Position numbers and translations under genes: made by a program
NCBI RefSeq assembly: GCF_039555335.1
Contig: NC_092636.1
Coordinates: 59,399,991 to 59,463,990, forward strand
Direction of reading: 5' to 3'
DNA from: Amphiura filiformis
Lineage: Eukaryota > Echinodermata > Ophiuroidea > Amphilepidida > Amphiuridae
DNA length: 64,000 nt
Part shown: piece after piece, positions 45,373 through 55,808 of the stretch
How positions within the stretch are numbered: position 1 is the stretch's first letter
How the letters are laid out: each line of letters opens with the position of its first letter
The notes under the pieces: generated by a model
What the model was told of the DNA's origin: nothing
The model's input: only the letters and a program-made list of their open reading frames with translations
The model's database searches: none

Positions 45373-46295
45373 AAATGAATACACGGGATCGATACACGTG
45401 AATGTGCTATGCACGATTTGATATTCAGACGATAAATCTTTGGATACCGGGGTAGAAAATGATGAATATCTCCGTAATTTTTTATTCTAAAGAAGCCATA
45501 TTTTATCACCGTTAAGCGCCAAACATATTCAAGGTCATGTCAAGGTCATCTGAGGTCTGCTGTTGGATTGGTGTTATCATCTTTCAGTGGGGAACATTTT
45601 CCAGGTTATCTGAGGTCAACAGAATATTGATTGTCGGATTGTCAGGAAACTTGCTTGGATTGATATGCATGGAGATTTTTGTAATACAATTATGAATTAG
45701 ATATACTTAGCACACATTTTAAGAGTAAGAGTAAATTTGTATTTACTATATCCTTGGTGGTATTTACCAATAAATACCCATATGTCCCATCCGGTAATTA
45801 GTTTACACATAAAACAAATTACCAGCATATCATGGACTATCAACATGATCAATGCAAATTATGAAACATGGTCTTCATCCGTGGCATTGTCTTTTTAAAG
45901 ACATTTCTTGTTTTCCTTGCACTTGAACATATGTGTTGAAAGGATATGATAGTCGTTAGCTTGCGTATTGAGAAAGAAGCGTGCGTATTGAGCTCAAAAA
46001 CTGACAAAAATTCTGATTTTATATGTGCCGAACTATAGCGCAGCGTAGGCTAGCTGCACTCACTCGCTCGTGGAGGCAGTCTAAAAGCAGATGACCTCAT
46101 GGCGTATAGTATGTTCACCCACACACACAGAGGTCAGTTACCAGGCTATTATCAGTAGCCTTAGTCGGATGTCCCTCGGCTCATTATGCGTCTCAAAACT
46201 ATTAAACAGGTCGGAACAAAATAGCCATGCGTGGCTGTGGATTCAACCTACCATGGCGATTTCTGCCATGAAGATATCGGGGCGATGACACTGTG
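45373..46295 (-). repeat. Inverted copy of the intron 1 repeat, with internal insertion
   Basis: It matches 25363-25846 in reverse complement on both sides of an unmatched segment at about 45510-45915. It lies within the minisatellite, between CAGCACTAAA and CAGCACCTAAA, which look like a target duplication. No coding capacity. Confidence 0.75.
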
Positions 46296-46447
46296 CAGCA
46301 CCTAAACACAACACTATGATAGAAAACATAAGAATTGACAGAATCATGCTGTTATTTCCAAACACAGCACGCAAACACACCACTAAATAGAAAACATAAG
46401 AATTTAAAAATCCATGCTGTTTTTCCAAACACAGCACTATAATAGAA

Positions 46448-46545
46448 AACGTGAACGTGTGGTTCTTGCATTTGCTCAGATCTCTCAATTTGAAGGATGT
46501 TATGATTAATTGCTGTGTGCTATGTTGTATAGCACCTATTAAGGG
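46448..46545 (+). repeat. Duplicated fragment of the gene B upstream region
   Basis: GAACGTGTGGTTCTTGCAT through GTGCTATGTTGTATAGCAC matches 38970-39070, upstream of gene B exon 1 copy 1. The continuation of that upstream region appears at 49370-49560, so elements inserted between. Confidence 0.65.
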
Positions 46546-46913
46546 GAGGCGGTCTTTTGTGCGTAATTATAGAGTGCCAGGGGATTCACTCTATCATTAT
46601 AAAAAATATTTAAAGAAATCAAAGAGCCCTAGTAATAAAAATTGTAGTGTAATTCACGCCAGATACAATTTCTTTTAATGACAAAAATGAATTTTTGTAA
46701 TCGATCAAAAACCAAACGTTTTATACAAATTTTGAATTTAACCTGAATCCGTAAATATGGCACCTCTCGCCCTTTTTCAGGTCAAGGCTGTTTTTACCAT
46801 TATGCAGCGAATCATTGTTGAAGCTATTTCACATACATGTCTAAAACACTCTAGAGAAAGAATTTTGCCATATACTGCTGAAATATCTTTTGTTGATTTC
46901 GAATGATAATGTC

Positions 46914-48935
46914 TTAAGGGATCTAAAATGAGCGTTTATTGCGTTTCGACAGTATTTTTTATGGGACATGAGAGCACCTCAGACCTATCGAATTGCATTC
47001 TGAATACGAAGCATGTCTTTCTGATATCAAATAATTTTCATTTTTTGAAAATCACAATATAATACAAATTTTATGACAAATTATAAAAATTTGATATTTT
47101 TCAAATTTTTGATATATAACAGTCCTCGAAGTAAATTATATAAATCTAATGATATATTCTTAAAGTAGGGATGACCAATGAACCATCAACTTGATTAGAA
47201 CACTCCCATAGACATGCAGGGAGCTCAACTGTGCACTGCTTGCACAGACATTTCTAAATTGATCCCATTCTTTTATTTTTCAATATTTTTCTGTAAAAAT
47301 TGGGAAGTTAATGCCAATTATATTTTGTAACTGTCTTGCATATTACAGCAACATAACTTATTTCATTTTCCTGTAAGTGCGAGTCAAAATTGGTCCATCG
47401 CCACAGTGCGCTTAATTGCCAGTGGCTGAGTTCAGCACTGCTCAAGAATGGCACAAAATATTCATGTCAATAATTTCAGGTGAAAAACATGGCCTACTGA
47501 GCTGTAATTTGGCAGAGTTGCCAGTAATACCTCTATCATACCCTCTGTAAAAAGGTTAAAAAAATGAACAAGTAGATCTCGAGTTACAAATTAAATCACC
47601 AGCTTCCCTTTGGAATTTCCATACTCCTTTCGAATCATGCTAAGAAGACACCTTTCTGAACATAAATGTGAAGTTTCGTGCCCATACGATGTATTTTTCA
47701 CCTGATTTCAACCATAAACGTTTTCTTATATTTAGGCCTATACCATATACAACTTGCTGCTGGCTATACCTTGTTTAGAACTTTCAAAAGAAGTACCTGA
47801 ATGTGCAACCATAACTGTTTCAAAATAGCCCGCGAAAGTCATGCAGGTAACTCCGAGGTCATGTATTGAATTGTTTTGAATGAAGAATACTACGGGAACC
47901 AGCACCTTTTGTTAGAAGTCACACATGAGCATGATGAGTGAAGTGGATAACCTCTATTGTTGTGAATGAGTCAATGACCTTCAATGACACTTAAGATTTA
48001 ATTTGCATACACCTACTAATTGGTCATATTAAACCCAATAACATTGAAATTTTTGGTTGTGAAAAAAAAGTTTACCTGGACTTTGATTTTGCAATTTTGA
48101 TTTTGTGCCATATCGGCCATCTTGGATGATTTTGGGCAAAATGTTCTCTAAATCCATGATTTCAATGCCTCGGTTTGAAAAAATAATTTATGCCATTGAC
48201 TAGTAAAGTGCCATTTCATAAGAAACCCTTTGATACTTTCACAATATGCTTGTTTCATGTTTGCATATATGTTAAAATAAAGAAATATATAAAGGTAAAT
48301 ATATGCTTATGCCAATTTTGCTCCCAATTGATATTTTTGGACCTTGTCATTTTATTTCGTTCCAATGACCGGTCAGAATGGGAAACTTTGAAAATTCATA
48401 ATTCGAAAAGTTTTTGACCGATTTTGACAATTTAACCACCAAAATACTTCTATTGATGAGTTCTATTCAGAAAACAATATTTTGTAGCAATAGGGGCAAC
48501 ATGAAATTTTGATGGTTATCCTATTAAAGTGTATGTAGCAGGGAGGAAAAGTTGACGGTCAATTGAAAATTTTGACCTTTCATATTGAAGATATGGATTT
48601 TTTTCCCAAAAGACCTATTTTTTTTGGAAAAAAATCCATATCTTCAATACGAAAGGTCAAAATTTTCAATTGATCGTCGGCTTTTCATCCCACCTACATA
48701 CACTTTAAGTATAAATCATCAGATTTATAAAGTTTACTTCGAGTACTGTTAAATATCAAAATACCAATTTTTAATGATTTGCCATAAAATGTGTATTACA
48801 TTGCGAATTTCAAAAAATCAAAATTATTTGATATCAGAAGGACATTCTTCGTATTCAGAATGCGATTCGATATGTCTGATGTGCTCTAATGTCCCAAAAT
48901 AAATACTGTCCAAACGTTCATACCCCAGCCCTTAA
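46914..48935. mobile_element. TTAA-flanked palindromic MITE, family 2, second copy with insertion
   Basis: Its outer parts (46914-47163 and 48524-48935) match the 604-bp element at 7534-8137 in opposite orientation. TTAA bounds the whole. The extra 1.36 kb in the middle is a separate insertion. Confidence 0.8.
47160..48527. mobile_element. Probable nested TTAA insertion (~1.36 kb)
   Basis: TTAA at 47160-47163 and 48524-48527 bounds sequence absent from the other family-2 copy. The inward ends TAGGGATGACCA and TAGGATAACCAT are weakly similar. No transposase is visible, although many frames are short and AT-rich. Confidence 0.55.
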
Positions 48936-49181
48936 CGTCCTAAATTTTAAGGTCAAATTTCTAAAATCAAAACAAAACATTGCGACGCAGATATTCCCCG
49001 ACTTATGCAATTTCATCATCGTATCAGTGTCGTTATTATTTGTTTGAGCCCTTTTCCAAATGTTCGTGCTATTTATACATAAAACGGCCAATCTATCTTT
49101 ACAAAATGCGTCATTTTAATGTAAACAAAAGGCTAAAGATAGCATTATGAGATTTATCTTTTATTATTACACTCTTCCGTT

Positions 49182-49265
49182 CATCTGCCTCAGTGGCAGA
49201 GCGGTAAAGACCGGGACTAGACTGATAATCAACGACGCGTGGAATCGTTGGTTCGAGTCCCCTCG
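49182..49265 (+). pseudogene. tRNA-like sequence (Ile-GAT-like or SINE head)
   Basis: An A-box-like TGGCAGAGCGGTAAAGAC and a perfect B box GGTTCGAGTCC are correctly spaced, with CTGATAA as a possible anticodon loop (GAT). The anticodon and T stems pair poorly, and the acceptor ends do not pair. A T5 run follows at 49280. I therefore read it as a tRNA pseudogene or tRNA-derived SINE rather than an active tRNA. Confidence 0.5.
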
Positions 49266-49551
49266 AAGCCTGTGGGAACTTTTTATTTCTTCAAAATTCA
49301 TGATCGCATTCTGAAATGAGTCACTTGTCGCTAAATCGTGTATCGTATCCTTAATCATACTGTTTTGTTGCTTCAACTTGCAGGATATTATATTAATGTA
49401 TTTCATGCCCTCTGTTACATACTAGTTTTTGTGCCATTGTAAAAATTCATTGCATTCACGCTTTGTGCTGTTGTACAACACATTAATGTTGTTGCTTGAA
49501 ATTGCTTGATAATAGAACTGATAATCAAGTTCAAGTCATCTGAAATGGTTT

Positions 49552-50338
49552 CATGATGCAGTCATGTCTACAGTAGAATTCATCTCGACCTTTGCAGGAC
49601 TTAAACCCCATTTAAAGCTATTAAACCAAGATAACACTCATTGAAGCAGCTCAACTGATTAAATCAGATCTTCTCTGGTTGTGCACAAGTGTCTGTTTTA
49701 CATGTGCGACATCGCAATAAAGCTGGTATTATAGCTTCAGTTGGGTAACCGATTATAAAGGAAACGAAAGGAAACAATGGTATGTGTACCTTTGTTCACG
49801 AAATGAGACAATGACCTGCTTTTTGTTAACCAGCATTCTTCAAAATGAGCAACATAATGATTGTTGACTTAACACGGTTTGGAAATAATTTCTTCATATT
49901 TTTGGTGTTATCTGTCGTTTACATAACCTTCCTAAAACACAAAAGTGCGACCCTCTCCAAACATCTAAATTAGCTAAAAATTTAGGACATGTTACAAAAC
50001 TATATGTTCTAGAACCTATTTAGAATAGTTTAAATGTAGCTTGTACCGTTTTTTGTGGCATCCTTCAGAACGGAGCGGTCCGTTACCAATATAGCTCAAT
50101 ATTTTCGGTCAAATCTCCATTCAATTAACACGGGAGTTGGCTAGCTATGAGCTAGCTATGCTTTGCCCTCACTCATATTCTACGAAAGTGCGACCCTTCT
50201 GAACATCTAACCTAGCTGTAATTTTAGGTCATGTTAGAGAAATATATTTGCTAGAAGTTTGGAGAATAGTTAAAATATTGGCCGGTTATTTTTCACACAG
50301 TGATGTTAACTAGGCAATGCCCATGTACCTATAACATA
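49552..50338 (+). repeat. Dispersed repeat, inverted partner of 1-550, with internal duplication
   Basis: It matches 1-550 in reverse complement. The segment AAAGTGCGACCCT to about GTTAGAG occurs twice here (about 49940-50035 and 50183-50285) and once in the other copy. It separates the duplicated upstream region of gene B (ending TCAAGTCATCT near 49542) from exon 1 copy 2. Confidence 0.75.
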
Positions 50339-50449
50339 CACTGTTTGTAGAGGTCACGCGTCAATGGTGAGAGCACTGTGTATTGTGTATAGGAAAACGG
50401 ACAGTAACTGCAGTATGTAAAGTATAGTCGTCTGTGATAGCATCTGAAT

Positions 50450-50715
50450 ATGGGTGATAGTGTCGGTGCAAATGAAAGTTTGGAACATAAATTTGTTAAT
50501 TCAACAAGTTTTCACGGTATTGCTCAAATCGCAGACAGAAACAAATCAACATGGCTACGTACTGCTTGGATTCTTGCCTTTGCTACTTGCACCGGTGTAT
50601 GCGGATGGCAAATATACCTAAGATTCGAGGCGTTACACGATATCAACACAATTGTGTCTCGTGTATACAAAAATGAACTCGACTTTCCGGCAGTTACTAT
50701 ATGTAATTTTAACAG
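50450..50715 (+). CDS. ASIC gene B, first coding exon, copy 2
   Basis: It is identical to 39283-39548 except for three bases. One changes the residue after HGI from proline to alanine; the other two are silent. The same phase-2 donor (AACAG|GTAAT) is followed 2.7 kb later by the matching exon 2, so this copy is the simplest start of gene B. Confidence 0.85.
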
Positions 50716-51810
50716 GTAATCATATTTTATATACTATGACACAGATTTCCTTACATTGAACCAATAGACCAATGAGTAAATAGTCAAATATCGGTGTAAC
50801 ACTATAAAAGTCTCGTCAAGTTAATTAACTTCTTGAATTATTTTGAAAGAAAACTGCCTTTTACTTTGCGCATAATGTGAATGTGATGCCGACAAAAATT
50901 AACAAACATCGGACTGGTGACAATTCAGCAGTTGTCGTAAGCACTCCTAACAAAAGTTGTGCTTTTAAAAACACTTTTGTTTTTCATTTCACATTAGGCA
51001 GTAGCAGATACAAATATGACAGTGGTTGTTCTTCACCCGTTTTGGGGGTGTATTTTGAATACATCCCAGCATACAAAACGTGTTTAAAACATATATATTA
51101 AGCATGTTATACTTTGCTTTTTGGTTTTAGGGAAAACGTTTTAATAACATTTGTATGAAAATACGCTGCAACAACATTGTCAAAATTTTAATAATAATTT
51201 TGGCAAAAAATTTTTGTCAAATATTTTGTAAACACTTGAATAACACTATGTAAGAATATTTTGCAATAAGTTTTCGAAAAATGTTTTGAATGTTATGAAA
51301 ACATTTTATACCCTTTATAAATACTCTTTTTATAACCCGCCATTTTTAGACAATGATTTCTAACCTGTAATATCGAAAACATTTTGTGTTTGCTGGGGAT
51401 GCCTCTTCCAAACGTACCATTAATTAGATGATAAAATGTAAAGTATAACGTCTGGTCATTTCAATCCATTGAGACGTTTGCACTAGCTAGACTTTTCAAA
51501 AACAAAAAAAAAAAAAAAAACGGATTGGAAACAATCACTTTGATGCAGCTTGTGTATCCACTCTGCCAAACACATAAACCCTTTAATTATTAAAGGCATT
51601 GTCGGTGATCCCCGCTAAGGTGTAAACATATTTGAAATTTTGAAGGAACAACTTTTAAGTGGACAAAATGTGTAAAAATTCTTATTGATCATTTTTAATA
51701 TGAAAAAGTGATGCGGAAGAAAACATCAGTGCTGAAAATGTTAAGTTCCGTTCAATTGCGTAGGGGCGTACATGTCTGATCAACAGACTCATCCAACATA
51801 ACGTCACCCT
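50716..51810 (+). other. Intron of gene B with a CAGC-type repeat end
   Basis: 51123-51398 is rich in AACGTTTT/AACATTTT strings and ends TTTTGTGTTTGCTGGGG, like the family at 59992-60670. A poly-A stretch lies near 51505-51522. No exon. Confidence 0.5.
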
Positions 51811-52491
51811 CACTGAAAGCCAAACTGGAGTCTAGGTGACTCTAAAAGCAGAGTCCAGCCACTCTGCGACTCTATGTCTAAAATGACTCCATATTGGGAG
51901 TCATTTGATTCCCTTAATGAGTCATAAATTGCTTGACTCCGCTGAAGAGTCACTGTTGATGACTCTACACAGGAGTCATTTGACTCCCAATATAGAGTCA
52001 TTTTAGACATAGAGTCACGTAGTGGCTGGACTCTGCTCCTAGAGTAACCCAGACTCCATTAATAGAGTTACCCTGACTCCATTACAGGGTCACTGCGACA
52101 GTCTTGAAAAAAAGACAAAATAATGATACACATAGATGTATTATCAAGATAAAAATTCAAAGTAAAGACCTACCGGAATAGGAGACTTTACTCTGAGTTT
52201 AACGCCATAGGCGATTGTCAGACGATACGATGGAGACAATTTAGCTTGACCACCCTCCTCTTGGAATGGGAGAATATACATTCCATGGTGTCAAGAACCA
52301 AGCAATTACAGAGTCTGACTCCCTTGAAGAGTCATAAATTTCTTGACTCCGTCGACGACTCTGAATGTAGAGTCAATTGACCCCACAGGTACAGTAAACT
52401 GACTCTCCTGTGATAATCAGGTGACTCCTTTGGAGAGTCAGTGCTAGTTTACTCCACTTAGAGTCACTTGACTCCATTCTGGCTATCAGTG
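51811..52491. mobile_element. Foldback element built of GAGTCA/TGACTC words
   Basis: The termini CACTGAAAGCCAAACTGGAG and CTCCATTCTGGCTATCAGTG are imperfect inverted repeats. Inside, GAGTCA or TGACTC recurs roughly twenty times, including TGAGTCA. A second hairpin pairs 51843-51930 with 51960-52050. A segment at about 52105-52310 lacks the words and may be a later insertion. Confidence 0.65.
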
Positions 52492-52589
52492 CTCATAACA
52501 AAATTGCCTATTAGTCATTATTATATGTTTCAAATTTGCAATTTTAAGTTTCTGAGTAATAAACCCATAATTTCCAGCCGCATTCTTCA

Positions 52590-53099
52590 TTAAAGTCATA
52601 ATGTACGATCTTTTTTCAGAATTTACCTTTATTTTTTTCAAAACCGATTTTTTGGCATATTTGTAATACTTACACATGTTCTAACTTAAATCTATGAGCA
52701 AACTGTCAAATTCGTCCTATTTGTAGTAAAACGGGACGATTTTCTGTTGGTCCGACATAAAGTCATAATTTTTTAGATTATGACTTTATGTCGGCCACGA
52801 TCGCAAACCGTAGTCTCCTACAAAACTAGTTGGTTACGCTCCCTCCACATGTGGAGGGAGCGTAACCAAACTGGCCGCGTAGGAGACTAACTCTGAGGCC
52901 GCACTCGCTGTCCTAATCCAAATAGTGCGAGATGTTTCGAGTCGGATAGAGGTGAAGTTTATGATGTTGTTTCTTTGCAAATTCCCAATGTTTTTCGCGT
53001 CCAAATGTATTGGGAACTTTTATAATGATTGCATATTATCATTTTAGAAGAAAAAAGAAAAATCTAAAAATTTAAAAAGATCGTACATTAAGGCTTTAA
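52590..53099. mobile_element. TTAA-flanked MITE, family 5, copy 1 (510 bp)
   Basis: TTAA flanks both ends, with termini AAGTCATAATGTACGATC and GATCGTACATTAAGGCT. It contains a perfect 34-base palindrome at 52832-52865. The sister copy is at 57995-58501. It sits in the intron just before exon 2 of gene B. Confidence 0.85.
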
Positions 53100-53438
53100 C
53101 TTGAATACATCTCTTTTGATGTTATACTTCATTGTATTAAGAAACACATCCAAGGTTTTATTGGTTTATTACTCAATAGGGTCAAAATTGCAAACAAGTT
53201 ACATGGAAAAATGACTTAGGCAGTTTTGTTATGAAGCTGACGATATCAAATTGTGCCCTTATTAGTGTGGGTGAGCCCGGGGGAGGTACCACTTTTGGGG
53301 CAAAGCTGCACTGCTGCCATATGTAGTTAACATCATTGGCTACAAAAAATGCGTCCTTGAATTCTTTTGAGGAGTGTATTATTAAATACTACCCGGAGCA
53401 AACGTTATTAATTGAAAATTCCATTATATTTTCCCCAG
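53100..53438 (+). other. End of gene B intron 1
   Basis: No feature other than the acceptor tract TATATTTTCCCCAG ending at 53438. Confidence 0.5.
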
Positions 53439-53685
53439 GTATCGAGCATCACAGGTAACAGAAGAAGATTTGCCATTTATTCGCTATGCTTTGTTTGCTG
53501 AAGAAGACTATTACGGCGACAGTTATGATGATCATAGTCAATTTGATATGTCTTCATTTGATTACTCGGAATTTATTCAGAACCGTACATTCAACTACAC
53601 AGAGTTTACAAAACGCACTGGGTTTGTTTTGGATAACAATACGTTACTTGAGTGTAAATGGCGTGGTAGAGACTGTATTGCGGAC
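53439..53685 (+). CDS. ASIC gene B exon 2
   Basis: The acceptor is TTTTCCCCAG and the donor GAC|GTAAGT. It encodes 82 residues beginning YRASQVTEEDLPF, with RTFNYTEFTKRTGFVLDNNT and ECKWRGRDC. It is colinear with ASIC A exon 2, including the paired sequons (NRT and NYT here). The exon enters in phase 2 and exits in phase 0. Exon 3 would be expected next, but nothing resembling it is found in the remaining 10 kb, so the gene continues beyond the window or is broken. Confidence 0.9.
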
Positions 53686-53767
53686 GTAAGTAGCCTCATC
53701 CCTCAATTATCTTTAAAGGTATTATATAAGGGATATTAGAGTAGAACCACTCTTTTAAGGTATAATA

Positions 53768-54358
53768 CAGGGTGGCCCATAATTAACTTTACCCAAATTC
53801 AAATGTTATTTTCTAAAAGTTGAAAAGTCTGTTTCAAATTGTTTTTCAATATTCTAAACACTCACCTTCTTAAGGGTATTTGAATGAAAAGCAATTTAAA
53901 TTAAAAACGTAGCTCCATTTCAAAGTTATATGGCCAAGTTTGTCCACACGTAACCCTGTGGTGTGTGTTTATATAAATAATGCATTATTAGCTGCATTTT
54001 TTTTCTACATGTAGCTGTTTTAAAATTTATTTGCAGCACCTCTAAACATAAAATCTCCACGCATTTTACGTTCCGTTTCTGTATTTCATCCTGCGTACAA
54101 TCACGTCCGAGGGACAAAAACACTCTATTCGTAAGTGATGTGACGCAGGAGCCAAAAGCCTTACTTGTGGACAAACGTGAGTTTGACCAATTCACTTAAA
54201 ACTTGCGTCTCCGTTTTAATTTAAATGACTTTTCATTCACATTTTCATGAAATACTCTTAGCAAGTTGGTCTTTTAGAATATGCAACAAAAATTTAGTCT
54301 TTTAAACTTTCAGAAATTAACCTTTTGAAATTGGGTAAAGTTGTTTTTAGACCACCCT
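53768..54358. mobile_element. TA-flanked TIR element, CAGGGTGG ends (~590 bp)
   Basis: TACAGGGTGGCCCATAATTA on the left and TTTTTAGACCACCCTTA on the right share an inverted AGGGTGG core, followed by ACTTTACCCAA on both sides. An open frame on the minus strand (54195-53926) may be decayed transposase but shows no motif I recognise. Confidence 0.65.
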
Positions 54359-54393
54359 TAAAAAGAATCACTTCAAACGAATCCTATATTAGG

Positions 54394-54465
54394 AGGACGG
54401 GTTAGTGTTGTTGTTTTCCCACTCGGTTCTCACCACTGCGGCCCGAGTTCAATCCCGCGCGTTGC
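54394..54465 (+). repeat. tRNA-derived SINE head
   Basis: GGGTTAGTGTTGTTGTTTTCCCACTCGG-type sequence followed by GAGTTCAATCCC (B box) resembles the tRNA-like heads of SINEs. Stems are incomplete. A tail with TAATAATATAATAAAA follows near 54487-54502. Confidence 0.5.
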
Positions 54466-54682
54466 AACATATGAGTTTGGTTAATTATAATAATATAATA
54501 AAAGACATTTGAGCGCACTAATGAATGAAAGGGTGACCTCTAGGCGCTATAAACAACATAGGTTTTTAAAAGAACATCAAAATTCAAATTACAAATAAAT
54601 TCTATAACAGTATAATACAAAAGTAATAAACTACAATAGATAAAATCATATATCAAAACATTGCTACAGTAATACCATAAAA

Positions 54683-55238
54683 TCTCTACTAATAAAATAA
54701 CGAGCTCTGTGTGTCTGTCTGTCCGGCAATGCGTTTCGCCGCGCTTCGACGCATCGATCCGATATTTCGGATATATATAGATATCGGGCATTCCACGTTT
54801 ATGGGGTGGTTTGAAAGGTCATCGGAGGTCAAGGTCAAAGGTCAAAATTTCAAACTTTGTCCGATGGGGCCCAAGCTTGGTGTGTGGAATCCTTGATACA
54901 AGGCGAATATATGCCCGAAATAAAATCGAGGTCAACCGAGGTCAAAGGTCATTACGGAGGGGTCAAATTTCAAACGTTGTCCGATCGGGCTCAAACTTGG
55001 TAGGTTGAATCCTTCGTATGAGGGAGCATGAAAAACATTATATGGAGGTCATCCGAGGTCAAAGGTCAAAGGTCCTGGATTTCAAACTTTGTCCTATCGG
55101 GCTGAGCACTGTGTGTCTGTCTGTCCGGCCATGCGTTTCGCCGCGCTTCGACGCATCAATCCGATTGGGCTCAAATAATGTAAAAGTATCAGGAACGCAA
55201 CATTTCTTAAACTACAATTGCTTTCAAAATCATAAATA
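54683..55238 (+). mobile_element. Helitron-like 5' end with AGGTCA repeats
   Basis: It starts TCTCTACTAATAAAAT after an A, like the 5' end of many Helitrons, with CTGTCTGTCCGGC. AGGTCAAAGGTC strings recur in three degenerate blocks of about 100 bases. The GTGTGTCTGTCTGTCCGGC to GACGCATC block reappears at 55108-55165. No 3' CTRR end or helicase was located. Confidence 0.5.
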
Positions 55239-55324
55239 GTAAAAAGCAAGCATATATAATATTGGTTGCCGATCCATGCTCGTCCTCGCAGGTTTTTCTC
55301 CTGGAGTGAGGGTGAGGGGGTGCT

Positions 55325-55375
<51 letters not shown>

Positions 55376-55378
55376 GTA

Positions 55379-55420
<42 letters not shown>

Positions 55421-55421
55421 G

Positions 55422-55472
<51 letters not shown>

Positions 55473-55808
55473 AATGGTCCTTAAATTTAAATTTGTGCTA
55501 TTTTCTTTATTTATTAACCGATTTTAATCAAATAAAAAGGTAATTATACACAATAAACAATTGCCATTCTTATAAACACATTAAATTTGATCTTCGATAA
55601 TCGTATAAACAAAATTTGTTATTTTTTATTAAGTATTGGCCATTAGTGGACACTGTTAGGGACCAAAAGTGATGGCCTGTTAATTGATCTTTATAGATGA
55701 TGTTCAGGTAGTAAAAAAATAGTAAAAAGCAAGCATATATAATATTGGTTGCCGATCCATGCTCGTCCTCGCAGGTTTTTCTCCTGGAGTGAGGGTGAGG
55801 GGGTGCTT
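55239..55808 (+). repeat. ~88-bp direct repeats flanking an AAT/ACT microsatellite
   Basis: AGTAAAAAGCAAGCATATAT to GAGGGTGAGGGGGTGCTTT occurs at 55239-55326 and 55719-55806. Between them are (AAT)n from 55327 and (ACT)n to about 55472. The direct copies resemble a local duplication. Confidence 0.75.

Larger units (their letters stand above)
43640..46450 (+). repeat. Minisatellite of ~70-90 bp units, split by two insertions
   Basis: Units contain ATAGAAAACATAAGAATT, ATGCTGTATTTCC and AAACACAGCAC. Blocks lie at 43640-43954, 45105-45372 and 46296-46450. The gaps are the TIR element at 43955-45104 and the dispersed repeat at 45373-46295. Spacers are irregular, so this is not a CRISPR array. Confidence 0.8.

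Noticed and set aside
43640..46450. CRISPR-like alternation of repeats and spacers
   Set aside because: Units vary in length and sequence, the host is eukaryotic, there are no cas genes, and the blocks are a minisatellite cut by transposons.
49182..49265. Functional tRNA-Ile gene
   Set aside because: The A and B boxes are good, but acceptor, anticodon and T stems do not pair adequately.
55276..55527. Open frame encoding Asn/Thr homopolymers
   Set aside because: It is the translation of the AAT/ACT microsatellite.
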